Positions 9,027 to 19,118 of a DNA stretch of 64,000 nt are shown one piece after another. Made by a program: the position numbers and the translations under genes. Source of the stretch: Formosimonas limnophila (GTDB lineage: Bacteria > Pseudomonadota > Gammaproteobacteria > Burkholderiales > Burkholderiaceae). The stretch's first letter is position 1, and the number at the start of each line of letters is the position of its first letter. Below the pieces are notes generated by a model, which was not told the DNA's origin, searched no databases, and saw only the letters and a program-made list of their open reading frames with translations. The stretch covers positions 171,240 through 235,239 of the forward strand of contig NZ_BMZG01000003.1 of the NCBI RefSeq assembly GCF_014652675.1, given 5' to 3'.

Positions 9027-9854
9027 TTAAATCACGTGCTCTTTATCTGGGATGTTGATTTCTTGCAAAATCGTCGTGGCGATTTCTTCGATGGATTTGT
9101 GCGTCGATGATGCCCATGAGATGCCGTGGCGTTTCATGAGTTTTTCGGCTTCGTTGACTTCGTAACGGCAGTTTTCTAAAGCCGCGTATTTGCTGCCTGC
9201 GCGTCGTTCATTGCGTATTTCGGAGAGGCGTTGTGGCTCGATGGACAGGCCAAATAGTTTGTGGCGAAAGCCATCGAGGCTGCTCGGTAGGCGGTTTCGC
9301 TCAAAGTCTTCGGGAATGAGTGGGCAGTTGGCCGCCTTGATGCCGTGCTGCATGGCGAGGTATAGGCTGGTTGGTGTTTTGCCGCAGCGAGAGACGCCGA
9401 CAAGGATGACATCGGCTTCATCTAAATTTTTGTTAGTTTGGCCATCATCGTGCATGAGCGAGAAGTTAATCGCCTCGATGCGATTGCGGTATGCCACGGA
9501 GTCCGCGTTATGGTGCAGGCGATTGCTGGTGTGATTTGAATTCATACCCAGCTCAGCCTCGAGTGGTGACACGAAAATGGTAAATAAATCAATGAAATAC
9601 CCTGCATCGCATGCATGCACCACTGCGTTGATTTCAGAATTAACCAGAGTAGTGAATACAATCGGTCGGTTGGTTGAGTTGGCAGCGATGTCTTTGATTT
9701 TTTGGACGGCGATGTGGGCTTTATCGACAGAATCGATGAAGGGCACACGGTGATCTTTGATATTGATGTCGAATTGCGCTAATAGAGAATGAGCGAAGTT
9801 CTCGGCGGTGATGCCTGTGCCGTCGGAGACGATGATGATATTACGGGTATTCAT
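9027..9854 (-). CDS. ppsR: PEP synthase regulatory protein (kinase/pyrophosphorylase)
   Basis: This 275-residue DUF299/PSRP protein has the signature DGTGITAENFAHSLLAQF near the N-terminus and the ADP-binding P-loop GVSRCGKT at 153-160. It switches PEP synthase off by ADP-dependent phosphorylation of a threonine next to the catalytic histidine, and on by phosphate-dependent dephosphorylation. Its partner ppsA lies about 1.3 kb away on the other strand, separated by a YcaQ-like gene rather than directly adjacent. It leads the ppsR-serB-tautomerase unit. Confidence 0.95.
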   Translation of the reverse strand: MNTRNIIIVSDGTGITAENFAHSLLAQFDINIKDHRVPFIDSVDKAHIAVQKIKDIAANSTNRPIVFTTLVNSEINAVVHACDAGYFIDLFTIFVSPLEAELGMNSNHTSNRLHHNADSVAYRNRIEAINFSLMHDDGQTNKNLDEADVILVGVSRCGKTPTSLYLAMQHGIKAANCPLIPEDFERNRLPSSLDGFRHKLFGLSIEPQRLSEIRNERRAGSKYAALENCRYEVNEAEKLMKRHGISWASSTHKSIEEIATTILQEINIPDKEHVI

Positions 9855-9897
9855 GGTTGGCCTATGGTAAATGATGCGGTATTGTACTCAAAAGACA

Positions 9898-11019
9898 TTA
9901 ATTAAGGTTGTTTTGCTGACCTGTGTGACAGTGGGCAAAGTTGGCAAATCGACGCAACTCTTTTTCCAGCGCTTGTTGATAAACTTTTGTCATGGGTTTT
10001 TGGGTGACGTAGCCTAATTCGGCATGTAGCGCACCATCAACAACTGTTAAGTTTCCCCAGCCAATACACTCATCACGCCACATGAGTGGCAGTGCGTAGT
10101 AGCCGAGTTGACGCTGGTGGGCTGGTTTGTAAGCTTCGAGTTTATAAGTCCAGCCCCAAAATGCCTTGAACCGCGTTCTATCCCAAACCAGCGGGTCAAA
10201 TGGCGTGAGTAGGCGTACTGTGTCGTTGATGGGTAAATGCTGTGTTTCAGCCAATAGTTCTTGTTCGGCCAAAGGCCAATACCAGCGTTGGTCGTCAAGC
10301 TCTGCGCTGTCCAAAAGCTCGTGGGCGCGTTTGAGTGTCGACTGGATGTGGGGTTTTAAGTCGGGGCGGCTTTGCGTGAGTAGGTGCATCATGTAAATTA
10401 AGGAGGCATGCGTGAACGGCGCGTAGGTTTGCGCGAGGGTGTGTAACGCAGCCTCTACAATGTTCTCTGGTGCGACGTTGCGTGGCATGTCGGAGGTTAG
10501 GCCATAAACGCGCTGGCCTTTTTCGCGGCGCACGATGCGAAGCTGGCCGCTGTTGTGCATGCGTTGGAGAATCTGTGTGCCTTCTTGACCTCTACCGCTC
10601 CAGTTGTTTTGGGTGGTTGTTGAGCCGATGTGCTGGTTTAAAATTTTGGGGTGGATTTCGGGATTTTGCTGAGCGAATTTTTTGATTTGCGCCACTTGCG
10701 CGGTGCGGCTTGATAGATACTCACTCGGTGGCTTGTTTGACCACAGTTTTGTCGCCAGTTCGCGCGGTATGTAGCCGTGATTGATGAAAAACGCTTCTTC
10801 TAATGAAGATTGAGGATAGACCTGTTCGACGTCACCTTTTTTATAGTCGGGTACGCGGTGACGTAAAATCAAGTCGTGCGCAGGTGCGGGCGCGTTAATT
10901 GGGTCAATTTGCACAAAACCGATTTTGGCGATCGCATCAGGCACCGAGGCGGCGGTAAACAGCGTTCGGCGGATGGCATATCGGCGTAAAATATCGAGTG
11001 ATAGTGTGGAGGTCGTCAT
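9898..11019 (-). CDS. YcaQ/AlkZ-like winged-helix DNA glycosylase
   Basis: This 373-residue protein belongs to the HTH_42 / YcaQ family (former DUF1006). The N-terminal catalytic motif Q-x-D of AlkZ/YcaQ is visible as Gln37-Ile-Asp39 in GFVQIDPINAPAPAHDLI. The blocks RELATKLW, LTPFDPLVWDR and WGWTYKLEAYKP follow, the last being characteristic of the C-terminal half. AlkZ and E. coli YcaQ excise bulky alkylated bases and open interstrand crosslinks. Whether this member prefers crosslinks is inference. It sits between ppsR and ppsA and is probably transcribed alone. Confidence 0.85.
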   Translation of the reverse strand: MTTSTLSLDILRRYAIRRTLFTAASVPDAIAKIGFVQIDPINAPAPAHDLILRHRVPDYKKGDVEQVYPQSSLEEAFFINHGYIPRELATKLWSNKPPSEYLSSRTAQVAQIKKFAQQNPEIHPKILNQHIGSTTTQNNWSGRGQEGTQILQRMHNSGQLRIVRREKGQRVYGLTSDMPRNVAPENIVEAALHTLAQTYAPFTHASLIYMMHLLTQSRPDLKPHIQSTLKRAHELLDSAELDDQRWYWPLAEQELLAETQHLPINDTVRLLTPFDPLVWDRTRFKAFWGWTYKLEAYKPAHQRQLGYYALPLMWRDECIGWGNLTVVDGALHAELGYVTQKPMTKVYQQALEKELRRFANFAHCHTGQQNNLN

Positions 11020-11168
11020 GCGTTATTTTACTCAAAAGCAGGGTAATCAAAACGTTTTATCGGGGCTGTTTGATGTAAAATGTGACGCTCATTTGTTTTT
11101 ATTCGTTTGAAATGTTAGGCCAGCGGATGCTGTCTGTTCACCTAACCTTTTAACTTTTGGAGTATATG

Positions 11169-13538
11169 ATGAACTTAGCTTTGGTATTGCCATTCGAGCA
11201 GTGTCGTAAAGAAGACGTGGATAGTGTCGGCGGGAAAAACTCTTCGCTCGGCGAAATGATTTCTCAGCTCGCCACGGCGGGCGTGCGCGTGCCTACGGGT
11301 TTTGCGACCACGGCGCATGCGTTTCGAGAGTTTCTCACGCACAACAACCTGACACAGCGCATCGCTGACCGTCTCGAAGGTTTGGACGTGGACAATGTGA
11401 AAGAGCTCATGGCCGCAGGCGCGGACATTCGTGGCTGGGTCGTTGATGCACCACTGCAACCCGAACTCGAAGCGCAAATCCGCACGCAGTTCGCTGAATT
11501 GACCAAGAACGATGCGCAGAACTCATCATTCGCCGTACGTTCATCCGCCACAGCTGAGGATTTGCCCGATGCGTCATTTGCAGGCCAACAAGAGTCGTAT
11601 CTGAACGTCGCAGGCATTGACGATGTCCTAGACAAAATCAAACATGTATTTGCGTCCTTGTACAACGACCGTGCGATTGCTTACCGCGTGCACAAAGGCT
11701 TCACTCACGCCGAAGTCGCACTCTCCGCAGGTGTGCAGCGCATGGTGCGCTCGGACGTCGGCGCATCGGGCGTCATGTTCACGCTCGACACCGAGTCAGG
11801 CTTTGATCAAGTCGTCTTCATCACATCGAGCTATGGCTTGGGCGAAACGGTGGTGCAAGGCGCGGTCAATCCTGACGAATTTTATGTCTTTAAGCCAACT
11901 TTGGCGCAGGGGAAAAATGCGGTGATTCGCCGTAGCCTCGGTTCCAAACTCATTCAAATGCAATTCACTGCAGCGGGTGAAGAGGGACGCGTCAAAACTG
12001 TCGATGTCCCCCTAGAGTTGCGCAATCGTTATTCGATCACGGACGAAGACGTCACATTGCTCGCGCAATACGCCATGATTATCGAGAAACACTACGGCCG
12101 CCCGATGGACATTGAGTGGGGTAAAGACGGAAACGACGGTAAAATCTACATCCTGCAAGCGCGTCCAGAAACAGTGAAAAGCCAGTCAGCAGGCCAAGCC
12201 GAAATGCGCTACGCCCTCAAAGGCAATGCACCTGTCATCACGACTGGCCGTGCGATTGGTCAAAAAATCGGCACAGGCGTCGTGCGTGTCATCATGGATC
12301 CATCCGAAATGGACCGTGTACAAAACGGCGACATCCTTGTCGCTGATATGACCGACCCGAACTGGGAGCCCGTCATGAAACGCGCGTCAGCGATTGTGAC
12401 CAATCGCGGCGGTCGTACTTGCCACGCTGCGATTATCGCGCGCGAGCTGGGCGTACCAGCGGTGGTTGGTTGCTCTGATGCGACAGAGAAGCTCAAAGAC
12501 GGCATGATGGTCACAGTCTCATGCGCTGAAGGCGACGAAGGTAAAATCTACGATGGCATTCTCGAAATGGATGTCTCTGAAATTTCTCGTGGTGTTCTGC
12601 CTGAAATCCCTGTCAAAATCATGATGAACGTCGGAAACCCGCAACTCGCATTTAATTTCTGCCAAATCCCGAACAAAGGTGTTGGCCTTGCTCGTCTCGA
12701 ATTCGTGATTAACAACAACATCGGCGTGCACCCGAAAGCGATTCTCGAATACCCGAACGTTGATGCTGATTTAAAACGCGCTGTTGAGTCTGTCGCACGC
12801 GGTCACGCCAATCCACGTGCGTTCTACGTCGATAAAGTGGTTGAGGGCGTCGCTACCATCGGCGCGGCGTTCTACCCGAAACCTGTAATTGTCCGCTTGT
12901 CTGACTTTAAATCGAATGAATACAAAAAACTCATCGGTGGCAGCCGTTACGAGCCTGACGAAGAAAATCCTATGCTTGGTTTCCGCGGTGCATCGCGTTA
13001 TATTTCAGAAGATTTCGAAGAAGCCTTCGCCATGGAATGCGAAGCGATGAAGCGCGTGCGTGACGAAATGGGTTTGACCAACGTCGAAATCATGATTCCC
13101 TTCGTGCGCACACTTGGCCAAGCAAAAGCGGTGGTTGATTTACTTGCTGCCAAAGGCTTGAAACGTGGTGAAAACGGCCTGCGCCTCATCATGATGTGCG
13201 AAGTGCCAAGCAACGCCATCCTCGCCGAAGAGTTTTTAGAGTACTTCGATGGTTTCTCCATCGGCTCAAACGACTTAACCCAACTCACGCTTGGGTTAGA
13301 TCGTGACTCAGGCATGGAACTGCTCGCCAAGGATTTTGACGAGCGTGACCCAGCGGTGAAATTCATGCTGTCTCGTGCGATCTCAACAGCGCTGCGCATG
13401 AACAAATACATCGGTATTTGCGGTCAAGGCCCATCGGATCACCCCGATTTTGCCAAATGGCTTATGTCTGAGGGCATTGAGTCCATGTCACTTAATCCTG
13501 ATACGGTGATTGATACTTGGACAGCTTTGGCTGAGTGA
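11169..13538 (+). CDS. ppsA: Phosphoenolpyruvate synthase
   Basis: This 789-residue enzyme converts pyruvate and ATP to PEP, AMP and phosphate. The N-terminal ATP-grasp half begins [12 protein letters not shown]. The swivelling phosphohistidine domain has the catalytic His419 in [15 protein letters not shown]. The C-terminal TIM barrel ends with [16 protein letters not shown] and [12 protein letters not shown]. Two adjacent ATG codons exist. The second (11169) is chosen because GGAG at 11159-11162 is then six bases away. The regulated threonine next to His419 is present, consistent with control by the PpsR protein encoded nearby. Confidence 0.96.
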   Translation: MNLALVLPFEQCRKEDVDSVGGKNSSLGEMISQLATAGVRVPTGFATTAHAFREFLTHNNLTQRIADRLEGLDVDNVKELMAAGADIRGWVVDAPLQPELEAQIRTQFAELTKNDAQNSSFAVRSSATAEDLPDASFAGQQESYLNVAGIDDVLDKIKHVFASLYNDRAIAYRVHKGFTHAEVALSAGVQRMVRSDVGASGVMFTLDTESGFDQVVFITSSYGLGETVVQGAVNPDEFYVFKPTLAQGKNAVIRRSLGSKLIQMQFTAAGEEGRVKTVDVPLELRNRYSITDEDVTLLAQYAMIIEKHYGRPMDIEWGKDGNDGKIYILQARPETVKSQSAGQAEMRYALKGNAPVITTGRAIGQKIGTGVVRVIMDPSEMDRVQNGDILVADMTDPNWEPVMKRASAIVTNRGGRTCHAAIIARELGVPAVVGCSDATEKLKDGMMVTVSCAEGDEGKIYDGILEMDVSEISRGVLPEIPVKIMMNVGNPQLAFNFCQIPNKGVGLARLEFVINNNIGVHPKAILEYPNVDADLKRAVESVARGHANPRAFYVDKVVEGVATIGAAFYPKPVIVRLSDFKSNEYKKLIGGSRYEPDEENPMLGFRGASRYISEDFEEAFAMECEAMKRVRDEMGLTNVEIMIPFVRTLGQAKAVVDLLAAKGLKRGENGLRLIMMCEVPSNAILAEEFLEYFDGFSIGSNDLTQLTLGLDRDSGMELLAKDFDERDPAVKFMLSRAISTALRMNKYIGICGQGPSDHPDFAKWLMSEGIESMSLNPDTVIDTWTALAE

Positions 13539-13540
13539 GT

Positions 13541-13572
13541 AAAAAAGCCTCGTGGAGACACGGGGCTTTTTT
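13541..13572 (+). terminator. Rho-independent terminator of ppsA
   Basis: AAAAAAGCCTCGTG, loop GAGA, CACGGGGCTTTTTT forms a strong stem with a T run just after the ppsA stop codon. Confidence 0.9.
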
Positions 13573-13618
13573 ATAAAATCTTAAATAAAACCTTAAACTC
13601 TAATTCAAAAGAGAAATT

Positions 13619-14152
13619 ATGTATATCAAAAAAATAGCTGCAACTTTGATGGTTGTGGCGGTTACAGCGATAGCTGCCTATTGGCTTAGGGCCAGCAAAG
13701 AAGGTGTTGCGGCGTTAATCGTTGGATTAACGGTTGCTGCTATAGCCTATCGGCAATGGAAAACCGAGCAGAATAAGCTAAAGTTAGATTTGTTTGATAG
13801 GCGATATCGTATTTACGAGGTCACGCGTGAGCTGTTGAAATTAATAGATCTGAAAATGAATAGCATGGAACACTTGTACGTGTTTTGGTCGAACACTTCG
13901 GGTGCTGAGTTTTTGTTTGATTCAGATATAGAGAGTTATTTAAAAGAAGTAGAGGATAAAGCACTTAAACTTATCGAAATAAATGACGAACTTGCAGATG
14001 ATGAACGTCAAAACTATTATCTTACTGATGAGCAAAGGCGACAAGGTAGGCTTAAACGTAGGGACTTGAGAAGTTGGTCGCGAGACCAGCTTTACAAGGG
14101 TAATTTGGCGCAACAATTTAAACCATATTTGGCGTTTTCTAAGCTTCTGTGA
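13619..14152 (+). CDS. Unrecognised membrane-anchored protein
   Basis: This 177-residue protein is not one I recognise. Two hydrophobic segments (residues about 5-24 and 30-48) anchor it. The rest is charged and helical, with KLDLFDRRYRIYEVTRELL followed by an acidic middle (IEINDELADDERQ) and a basic end. The LFDRRYxIY motif occurs in several uncharacterised membrane proteins. The gene is AT-rich compared with ppsA and uvrC around it, so it may be a later arrival. A GAGAAATT stretch ahead of the ATG could serve as a weak ribosome site. Confidence 0.6.
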   Translation: MYIKKIAATLMVVAVTAIAAYWLRASKEGVAALIVGLTVAAIAYRQWKTEQNKLKLDLFDRRYRIYEVTRELLKLIDLKMNSMEHLYVFWSNTSGAEFLFDSDIESYLKEVEDKALKLIEINDELADDERQNYYLTDEQRRQGRLKRRDLRSWSRDQLYKGNLAQQFKPYLAFSKLL

Positions 14153-14185
14153 TTTTGTTTTATAGTGTTCTCTTTTAACTGAGAC

Positions 14186-16084
14186 ATGAACTATGGCATG
14201 GCTGAATATATGAACCCTTCTAGCGAACCATTCGACCCGCTCGCATTTGTCGCGACGTTACCCCATTTGCCTGGCGTGTACCGACACATCGATGAAAACA
14301 ATGTGGTTTTGTACGTGGGTAAGGCGCGGGATTTAAAAAAGCGGGTAGCGAGTTATTTTCAGCGTACTGAGTCGCTATCGCCGCGTATTGCGCTGATGGT
14401 GAGCAAGGTGGTGCGCGTTGATGTGACAGTGACGCGCACCGAGACGGAGGCGTTGCTGCTTGAGAATAATTTGATTAAGACGCTGTCGCCGCGTTATAAC
14501 ATTTTGTTCCGTGATGATAAGTCGTATCCGTATCTGAAGATGACGGCGCATGCGTTTCCACGCATGGTGTATTACCGTGGTGCTGTGGATAAGAAGCACC
14601 AGTATTTCGGGCCGTTTCCGAATGGCTATGCGGTGAAATCATCAATTAAGTTGTTGCAAAAAGTCTTTAAATTACGAACCTGTGATGAGACCGTGTTTCG
14701 CAATCGTTCGCGGCCATGCATGCTGCATCAAATCGGGCGATGCAGTGCGCCGTGCGTGGGGCTGATTTCAGAAAAAAACTACGCGCAGGATGTGGCGGCG
14801 AGTGTGCAGTTTCTCAAAGGTGAGTCGGATGAATTACTGCAAAGCTTTCAGGACAAGATGATGGTGGCCGCCGCCGCGTTGGACTTTGAACAGGCTGCGC
14901 AACTGCGGGATAAAATCGCGGCCTTATCGAGCATGATGGCCAGTCAAGCGGTCGAGAGCACTGGTGATGATGTGGATGCGGACATCATCGCAGTTGCATC
15001 CTCTGATGCGCGATACTGTGTGAATTTGGCGATGGTGCGCGGTGGGCGGCATTTGGGTGACAAGGCGTTTTTTCCACAGCACACGCAAGATTGCACGGCG
15101 CAGGATGTGGTGGATGCATTTGTCGCGCAGCATTACATCGATGGGGTGGTACCCTATGTGATTGTGATTGATACCATGCCATCGGATGAGGTGTTGCAAG
15201 CATTGAATGATGTGGCGGGGCGCAAACTAAACTGGGTGAAACAGCCGCAGACGCAGCGCAAAATCTGGTTAGAGATGGCTCAGAGCAATGCGCAACTCGC
15301 CTTGTCACGTCGCATGCAGGAAGTCGGCAGCGCGAAGGTGCGTACCAAAGATTTGGTGCAAGTCTTGCAATTAGAAGAGTTTGAGAGTGACGATGAGCTC
15401 GCGCGTTTGCGCGTTGAGTGTTTTGACATCAGCCATCACTCTGGTGAGGCGACGCAGGCATCGTGCGTGGTGTATCAACACCACGCGATGCAAAATGCCG
15501 AATACCGTCGTTACAACATCAAAGACGTTGCCGCAGGTGACGACTACGCCGCCATGCGCCAAGTGCTGATGCGCCGCTACGAGAAAGTTGTCAGTGGCGA
15601 AGGTGTGCTGCCCGATGTGGTTTTGGTTGATGGTGGTAAAGGACAAATCACCATGGCCAAAGAGGTCTTTGCTGAGTTGGGGTTGGATGAGTTCCTGCTC
15701 GTCGGCGTCGCCAAAGGTGAAGGGCGACGCGTCGGTTTGGAGCAGCTCATATTTGCCGATGGACGCGCAGCGGTAAAGTTAGGTAAACTGTCGCCTGCGC
15801 TCATGCTCATTGCGCAGATTCGCGACGAAGCGCACCGATTCGCCATCACGGGGATGCGTGCCGCGCGTGCGAAGGTGCGCAACGTTTCTCGCCTCGAAGA
15901 AATAGAAGGTGTTGGCGCAAAACGTCGCGCCGCGCTGCTGCAACGCTTCGGCGGTATCACAGGGGTGAAAAGTGCCAGTGTGCAGGACATGATTCAGGTG
16001 GTCGGCATTTCTGAGAAACTGGCGCAGGAGATTTATAAACAGTTGCATGATGATGTGTCGGCTGTTGATGTGGGTGGTGAATAG
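14186..16084 (+). CDS. uvrC: Excinuclease ABC subunit C
   Basis: This 632-residue UvrC carries the N-terminal GIY-YIG nuclease ([23 protein letters not shown]), the cysteine-rich [13 protein letters not shown] segment, a UvrB-binding UVR motif ([12 protein letters not shown]) and the RNase H-like domain with FDISHHSGE. It ends in a helix-hairpin-helix pair ([18 protein letters not shown]). It makes both incisions in nucleotide excision repair. In-frame ATGs at 14186, 14198 and 14210 all lack a clear ribosome site; family alignment allows the third. It is followed by pgsA as in many proteobacteria. Confidence 0.95.
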   Translation: MNYGMAEYMNPSSEPFDPLAFVATLPHLPGVYRHIDENNVVLYVGKARDLKKRVASYFQRTESLSPRIALMVSKVVRVDVTVTRTETEALLLENNLIKTLSPRYNILFRDDKSYPYLKMTAHAFPRMVYYRGAVDKKHQYFGPFPNGYAVKSSIKLLQKVFKLRTCDETVFRNRSRPCMLHQIGRCSAPCVGLISEKNYAQDVAASVQFLKGESDELLQSFQDKMMVAAAALDFEQAAQLRDKIAALSSMMASQAVESTGDDVDADIIAVASSDARYCVNLAMVRGGRHLGDKAFFPQHTQDCTAQDVVDAFVAQHYIDGVVPYVIVIDTMPSDEVLQALNDVAGRKLNWVKQPQTQRKIWLEMAQSNAQLALSRRMQEVGSAKVRTKDLVQVLQLEEFESDDELARLRVECFDISHHSGEATQASCVVYQHHAMQNAEYRRYNIKDVAAGDDYAAMRQVLMRRYEKVVSGEGVLPDVVLVDGGKGQITMAKEVFAELGLDEFLLVGVAKGEGRRVGLEQLIFADGRAAVKLGKLSPALMLIAQIRDEAHRFAITGMRAARAKVRNVSRLEEIEGVGAKRRAALLQRFGGITGVKSASVQDMIQVVGISEKLAQEIYKQLHDDVSAVDVGGE

Positions 16085-16229
16085 ATTTTTTAAACCTAAA
16101 AAATACATCTTCATGGCCGCGTAGGTATGAGGATGATTTCTGATAAAGACTCCGAAAGAGACGATAAAAATCAGACAGATGATGAATCAATGCCGTGCGG
16201 TGTTGGATTGAAAAAAATAGAGAGTAAAT

Positions 16230-16799
16230 ATGCCGACAAATATCCCGATTTTATTGACATGGGCGCGCGTGATTGCGATTCCTTTGCTGGTTGCCATTTA
16301 CTATGCGCCATTTGATGGGTTTCGTGATTCGACACGCGATATTTTGGCGACGGGGTTGTTTGTGCTTGCGGCCGTGACCGATTGGCTTGATGGTTATTTA
16401 GCGCGTCGGTGGAACCAGACCAGTGCGTTTGGCGCATTTCTCGACCCAGTGGCGGATAAGCTTCTCGTGGCGGCGTGTTTGATTGTGCTCGTGCATCAGT
16501 CTCGGGCGCATGGATTGATTGCACTCATCATTATTGGCCGCGAAATCACTATTTCGGCATTGCGTGAATGGATGAGCTCCATCGGTGCACGCGCGGCGGT
16601 GGCGGTGAATAATTTGGGCAAGTATAAAACTGCCGCACAGATGGTCGCGTTGCCAATGTTGTTGTTTAATGGTGTGGTGTTCGGTATAGACACGCGTGTT
16701 TGGGGTACGTGGTTGCTCTACGTTGCAGCAGCGTTGACGGTGGTGTCAATGGTGGTGTATCTCAGGGCGGCTTTGCCGACGATTAAAGAACATGCGTAG
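16230..16799 (+). CDS. pgsA: CDP-diacylglycerol-glycerol-3-phosphate 3-phosphatidyltransferase
   Basis: This 189-residue integral membrane enzyme has the CDP-alcohol phosphotransferase signature D-G-x2-A-R-x8-G-x3-D-x3-D, seen as DWLDGYLARRW then GAFLDPVADKL. It makes phosphatidylglycerol phosphate for phosphatidylglycerol and cardiolipin. Four to five membrane helices are visible. It lies between uvrC (145-bp gap) and hemW (four-base gap), and is likely co-transcribed with hemW. Confidence 0.93.
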   Translation: MPTNIPILLTWARVIAIPLLVAIYYAPFDGFRDSTRDILATGLFVLAAVTDWLDGYLARRWNQTSAFGAFLDPVADKLLVAACLIVLVHQSRAHGLIALIIIGREITISALREWMSSIGARAAVAVNNLGKYKTAAQMVALPMLLFNGVVFGIDTRVWGTWLLYVAAALTVVSMVVYLRAALPTIKEHA

Positions 16800-16803
16800 A
16801 TAA

Positions 16804-18015
16804 ATGAGTCAAATCATCCAGTTTCATCCGCGAAAAAAAGTGGAAACCTCCTCCAGAAAAGCGGTCAGTTTGACCGCTTTGCCGCCTTTGGCGTTGTATG
16901 TGCACATCCCGTGGTGTGTGAAAAAATGCCCGTATTGTGATTTTAATTCACATGAGCTAAAGGGCGATGTGGAGGATTGGGAAGCGCCGTATATCGATGC
17001 ATTGATTCGGGATTTGGAGAGCAATTTACCCGATGTGTGGGGACGACGATTGGTCAGTGTGTTCATCGGTGGCGGCACGCCGAGCGTGTTGTCACCTGTG
17101 GCGATTGATCGATTGCTCGCGGCGGTTCGCGCGCGATTGCCGCAAGTCTCGGATATGGAAGTCACGATGGAGGCGAATCCTGGTACGCTCGATACCGCGA
17201 AACTCGCGGGATTTCGCGATGCGGGTGTGACGCGGTTGTCACTCGGTGTTCAGAGTTTTGATGACACGCTGCTTGAACGCATTGGGCGAATTCACAATGG
17301 TCGACAAGCTCATGAGGCGTTGGAAACGGCGTATCGGTTATTTGATAAGGTGAATTTGGACATTATGTTTGCATTGCCTTCACAGACGATGGATGATTTA
17401 AAACGCGATGTGGCGGCGGCGTTGTCATACGCGCCGACGCATTTGTCGTACTATCATTTGACGCTGGAGCCAAACACGTATTTTTACCGTTATCCACCGA
17501 TTTTGCCGGATGATGAATTGGCGCTGGATATGCAGGAGCACATCGAGACGGAACTGGCGACAGCTGGTTTACGTCACTACGAAGTTTCAGCATATGCCAA
17601 AGCAGGTCACGAATCAGTGCACAACACCAACTACTGGCAATTTGGCGACTACATCGGCATTGGTGCAGGAGCGCATGGAAAAATTAGCCAATACAACCGA
17701 ATTTTTCGCCAAACACGCTTTAAACACCCGCAAGCGTATCTTGATACCATGGCTACGGGTAGCGCGGTTGAGAGTACGTTGGACATTGCGGCGGATGATT
17801 TACCTTTTGAATTTATGCTCAATGCCTTGCGTCTGCGCAACGGGGCAACGATGAATGAGTTTATGGCGGCGACTGGCTTGACGGTGGTTGATTTGGAGCC
17901 TGCATTGTCTGAAGCCCGAGATAAAGGTTTGATAGACGCCTCTGTTGATGTGTTGCGTGTGACAGATTTGGGGTGGCGATTTTTAAGTGACGTGCAGGGC
18001 ATGTTTTTGCGATAA
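16804..18015 (+). CDS. hemW: Radical SAM heme chaperone HemW
   Basis: This 403-residue protein has the radical-SAM cluster motif C-x3-C-x2-C at Cys38, Cys42 and Cys45 (PWCVKKCPYCDF). It has the GGGTPS block and a C-terminal HemN-like domain. HemW (formerly called oxygen-independent coproporphyrinogen oxidase-like) binds heme and delivers it to respiratory proteins rather than oxidising coproporphyrinogen. The C-x2-F after the third cysteine fits HemW. It starts four bases after pgsA. Confidence 0.9.
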   Translation: MSQIIQFHPRKKVETSSRKAVSLTALPPLALYVHIPWCVKKCPYCDFNSHELKGDVEDWEAPYIDALIRDLESNLPDVWGRRLVSVFIGGGTPSVLSPVAIDRLLAAVRARLPQVSDMEVTMEANPGTLDTAKLAGFRDAGVTRLSLGVQSFDDTLLERIGRIHNGRQAHEALETAYRLFDKVNLDIMFALPSQTMDDLKRDVAAALSYAPTHLSYYHLTLEPNTYFYRYPPILPDDELALDMQEHIETELATAGLRHYEVSAYAKAGHESVHNTNYWQFGDYIGIGAGAHGKISQYNRIFRQTRFKHPQAYLDTMATGSAVESTLDIAADDLPFEFMLNALRLRNGATMNEFMAATGLTVVDLEPALSEARDKGLIDASVDVLRVTDLGWRFLSDVQGMFLR

Positions 18016-18064
18016 GCGCATTTATGAACTGCACAGATGACACGAGCATAAGCAAACCGCAAAC

Positions 18065-18094
18065 AAAAATACCGAGCCAATGCTCGGTATTTTT
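18065..18094. terminator. Bidirectional terminator between hemW and the DUF808 gene
   Basis: AAAAATACCGAGC, loop CAAT, GCTCGGTATTTTT is a perfect stem with A and T runs on both sides. It serves two convergent genes. Confidence 0.9.
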
Positions 18095-18131
18095 ATGTTC
18101 TGTCTTTATGACCAAACAGGCCTTGATGATT

Positions 18132-19082
18132 TTAAGCCGTTTTTTTGCGAAAAGGTGCAATGACTTTGCTGACAATACTCACACTTGCGAGCACCACGGC
18201 ACCGAACACAATACCCCACAAGCCGTCGATGATGCTGCCTGCCAAACCTTTGAGCAGGCCATCGGGCAGTGTACTGAGAATATTGCCGTTGAGGTGGTGA
18301 ATCACATCAATGTTTGAAACAATGATGTGGCCGCCGACCATAAACATCGCGGCGGTGCCGACGATGGACAAAGTCTTCATCAGGTATGGAGCGAAGCTCA
18401 GCAAAAGGCGACCAATGGTTTGTGCTGTGTTAGATGACTTTCTTGATAAATACAAACCTGTGTCATCAAGCTTGACTATGCCAGCGACCAAACCATAAAC
18501 ACCGACTGTCATAATGATGGCGATGGCGGCAAGCACGGCTGCCTGTTGAGCAAAAGTGGCAGACGCTGCAGCAGCACTGCCCAGCGCAATGATGATGATT
18601 TCTGCAGAGAGGATAAAATCAGTGCGAATTGCACCAGAAATTTTGTCTTTTTCAAATTGAACCATATCGACTTCTTCATCTATAAAGGCTTCGAATAGTT
18701 CATGGTGTTCTTGGGCTTCTTCTGTGGTGTGGTGCAGGACTTTGTGTGCGAGCTTTTCGAAACCCTCGTAGCATAAAAAAGCTCCACCCATCATGAGCAA
18801 TACAGGAATAATCCATGTGTAGCCAGTGATCCCGCTAATGTAGCTCAGAGCCAGTGCCAATGGGACTAGAATGATTTTATTGATCATCGAGCCTTTGGCA
18901 ACCGCCCAGACGACGGGCAGTTCCCGATCTGGATTCACACCAGACACTTGATTGGCGTTCAGAGCGAGGTCATCACCGAGGACGCCTGCGGTTTTTTTCG
19001 CGGCGACCTTGGTCATAACGGCGACGTCGTCGAGAATCGCTGCGATGTCGTCAATCAATGCGAGTAAGCTGCTGCCTGCCAT
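18132..19082 (-). CDS. DUF808 (YedI-like) inner membrane protein
   Basis: This 316-residue polytopic membrane protein starts MAGSSLLALIDDIAAILDDV, the conserved opening of the DUF808/YedI family. A charged segment VMTKVAAKKTAGVLGDDLAL follows and about seven membrane helices. A Lys/Arg-rich end (PFRKKTA) faces the cytoplasm. The function of the family is unknown. It is flanked by a bidirectional terminator downstream and miaA upstream on the same strand. Confidence 0.88.
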   Translation of the reverse strand: MAGSSLLALIDDIAAILDDVAVMTKVAAKKTAGVLGDDLALNANQVSGVNPDRELPVVWAVAKGSMINKIILVPLALALSYISGITGYTWIIPVLLMMGGAFLCYEGFEKLAHKVLHHTTEEAQEHHELFEAFIDEEVDMVQFEKDKISGAIRTDFILSAEIIIIALGSAAAASATFAQQAAVLAAIAIIMTVGVYGLVAGIVKLDDTGLYLSRKSSNTAQTIGRLLLSFAPYLMKTLSIVGTAAMFMVGGHIIVSNIDVIHHLNGNILSTLPDGLLKGLAGSIIDGLWGIVFGAVVLASVSIVSKVIAPFRKKTA

Positions 19083-19118
19083 GTGAGTTCCTATGTTTAA
19101 ATAATAAAGAGGCGCATT

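Noticed and set aside
16127-16229. Small gene between uvrC and pgsA
   Set aside because: The frame runs into pgsA and its acidic composition is of low complexity. There is no family resemblance and it overlaps a well-supported start.
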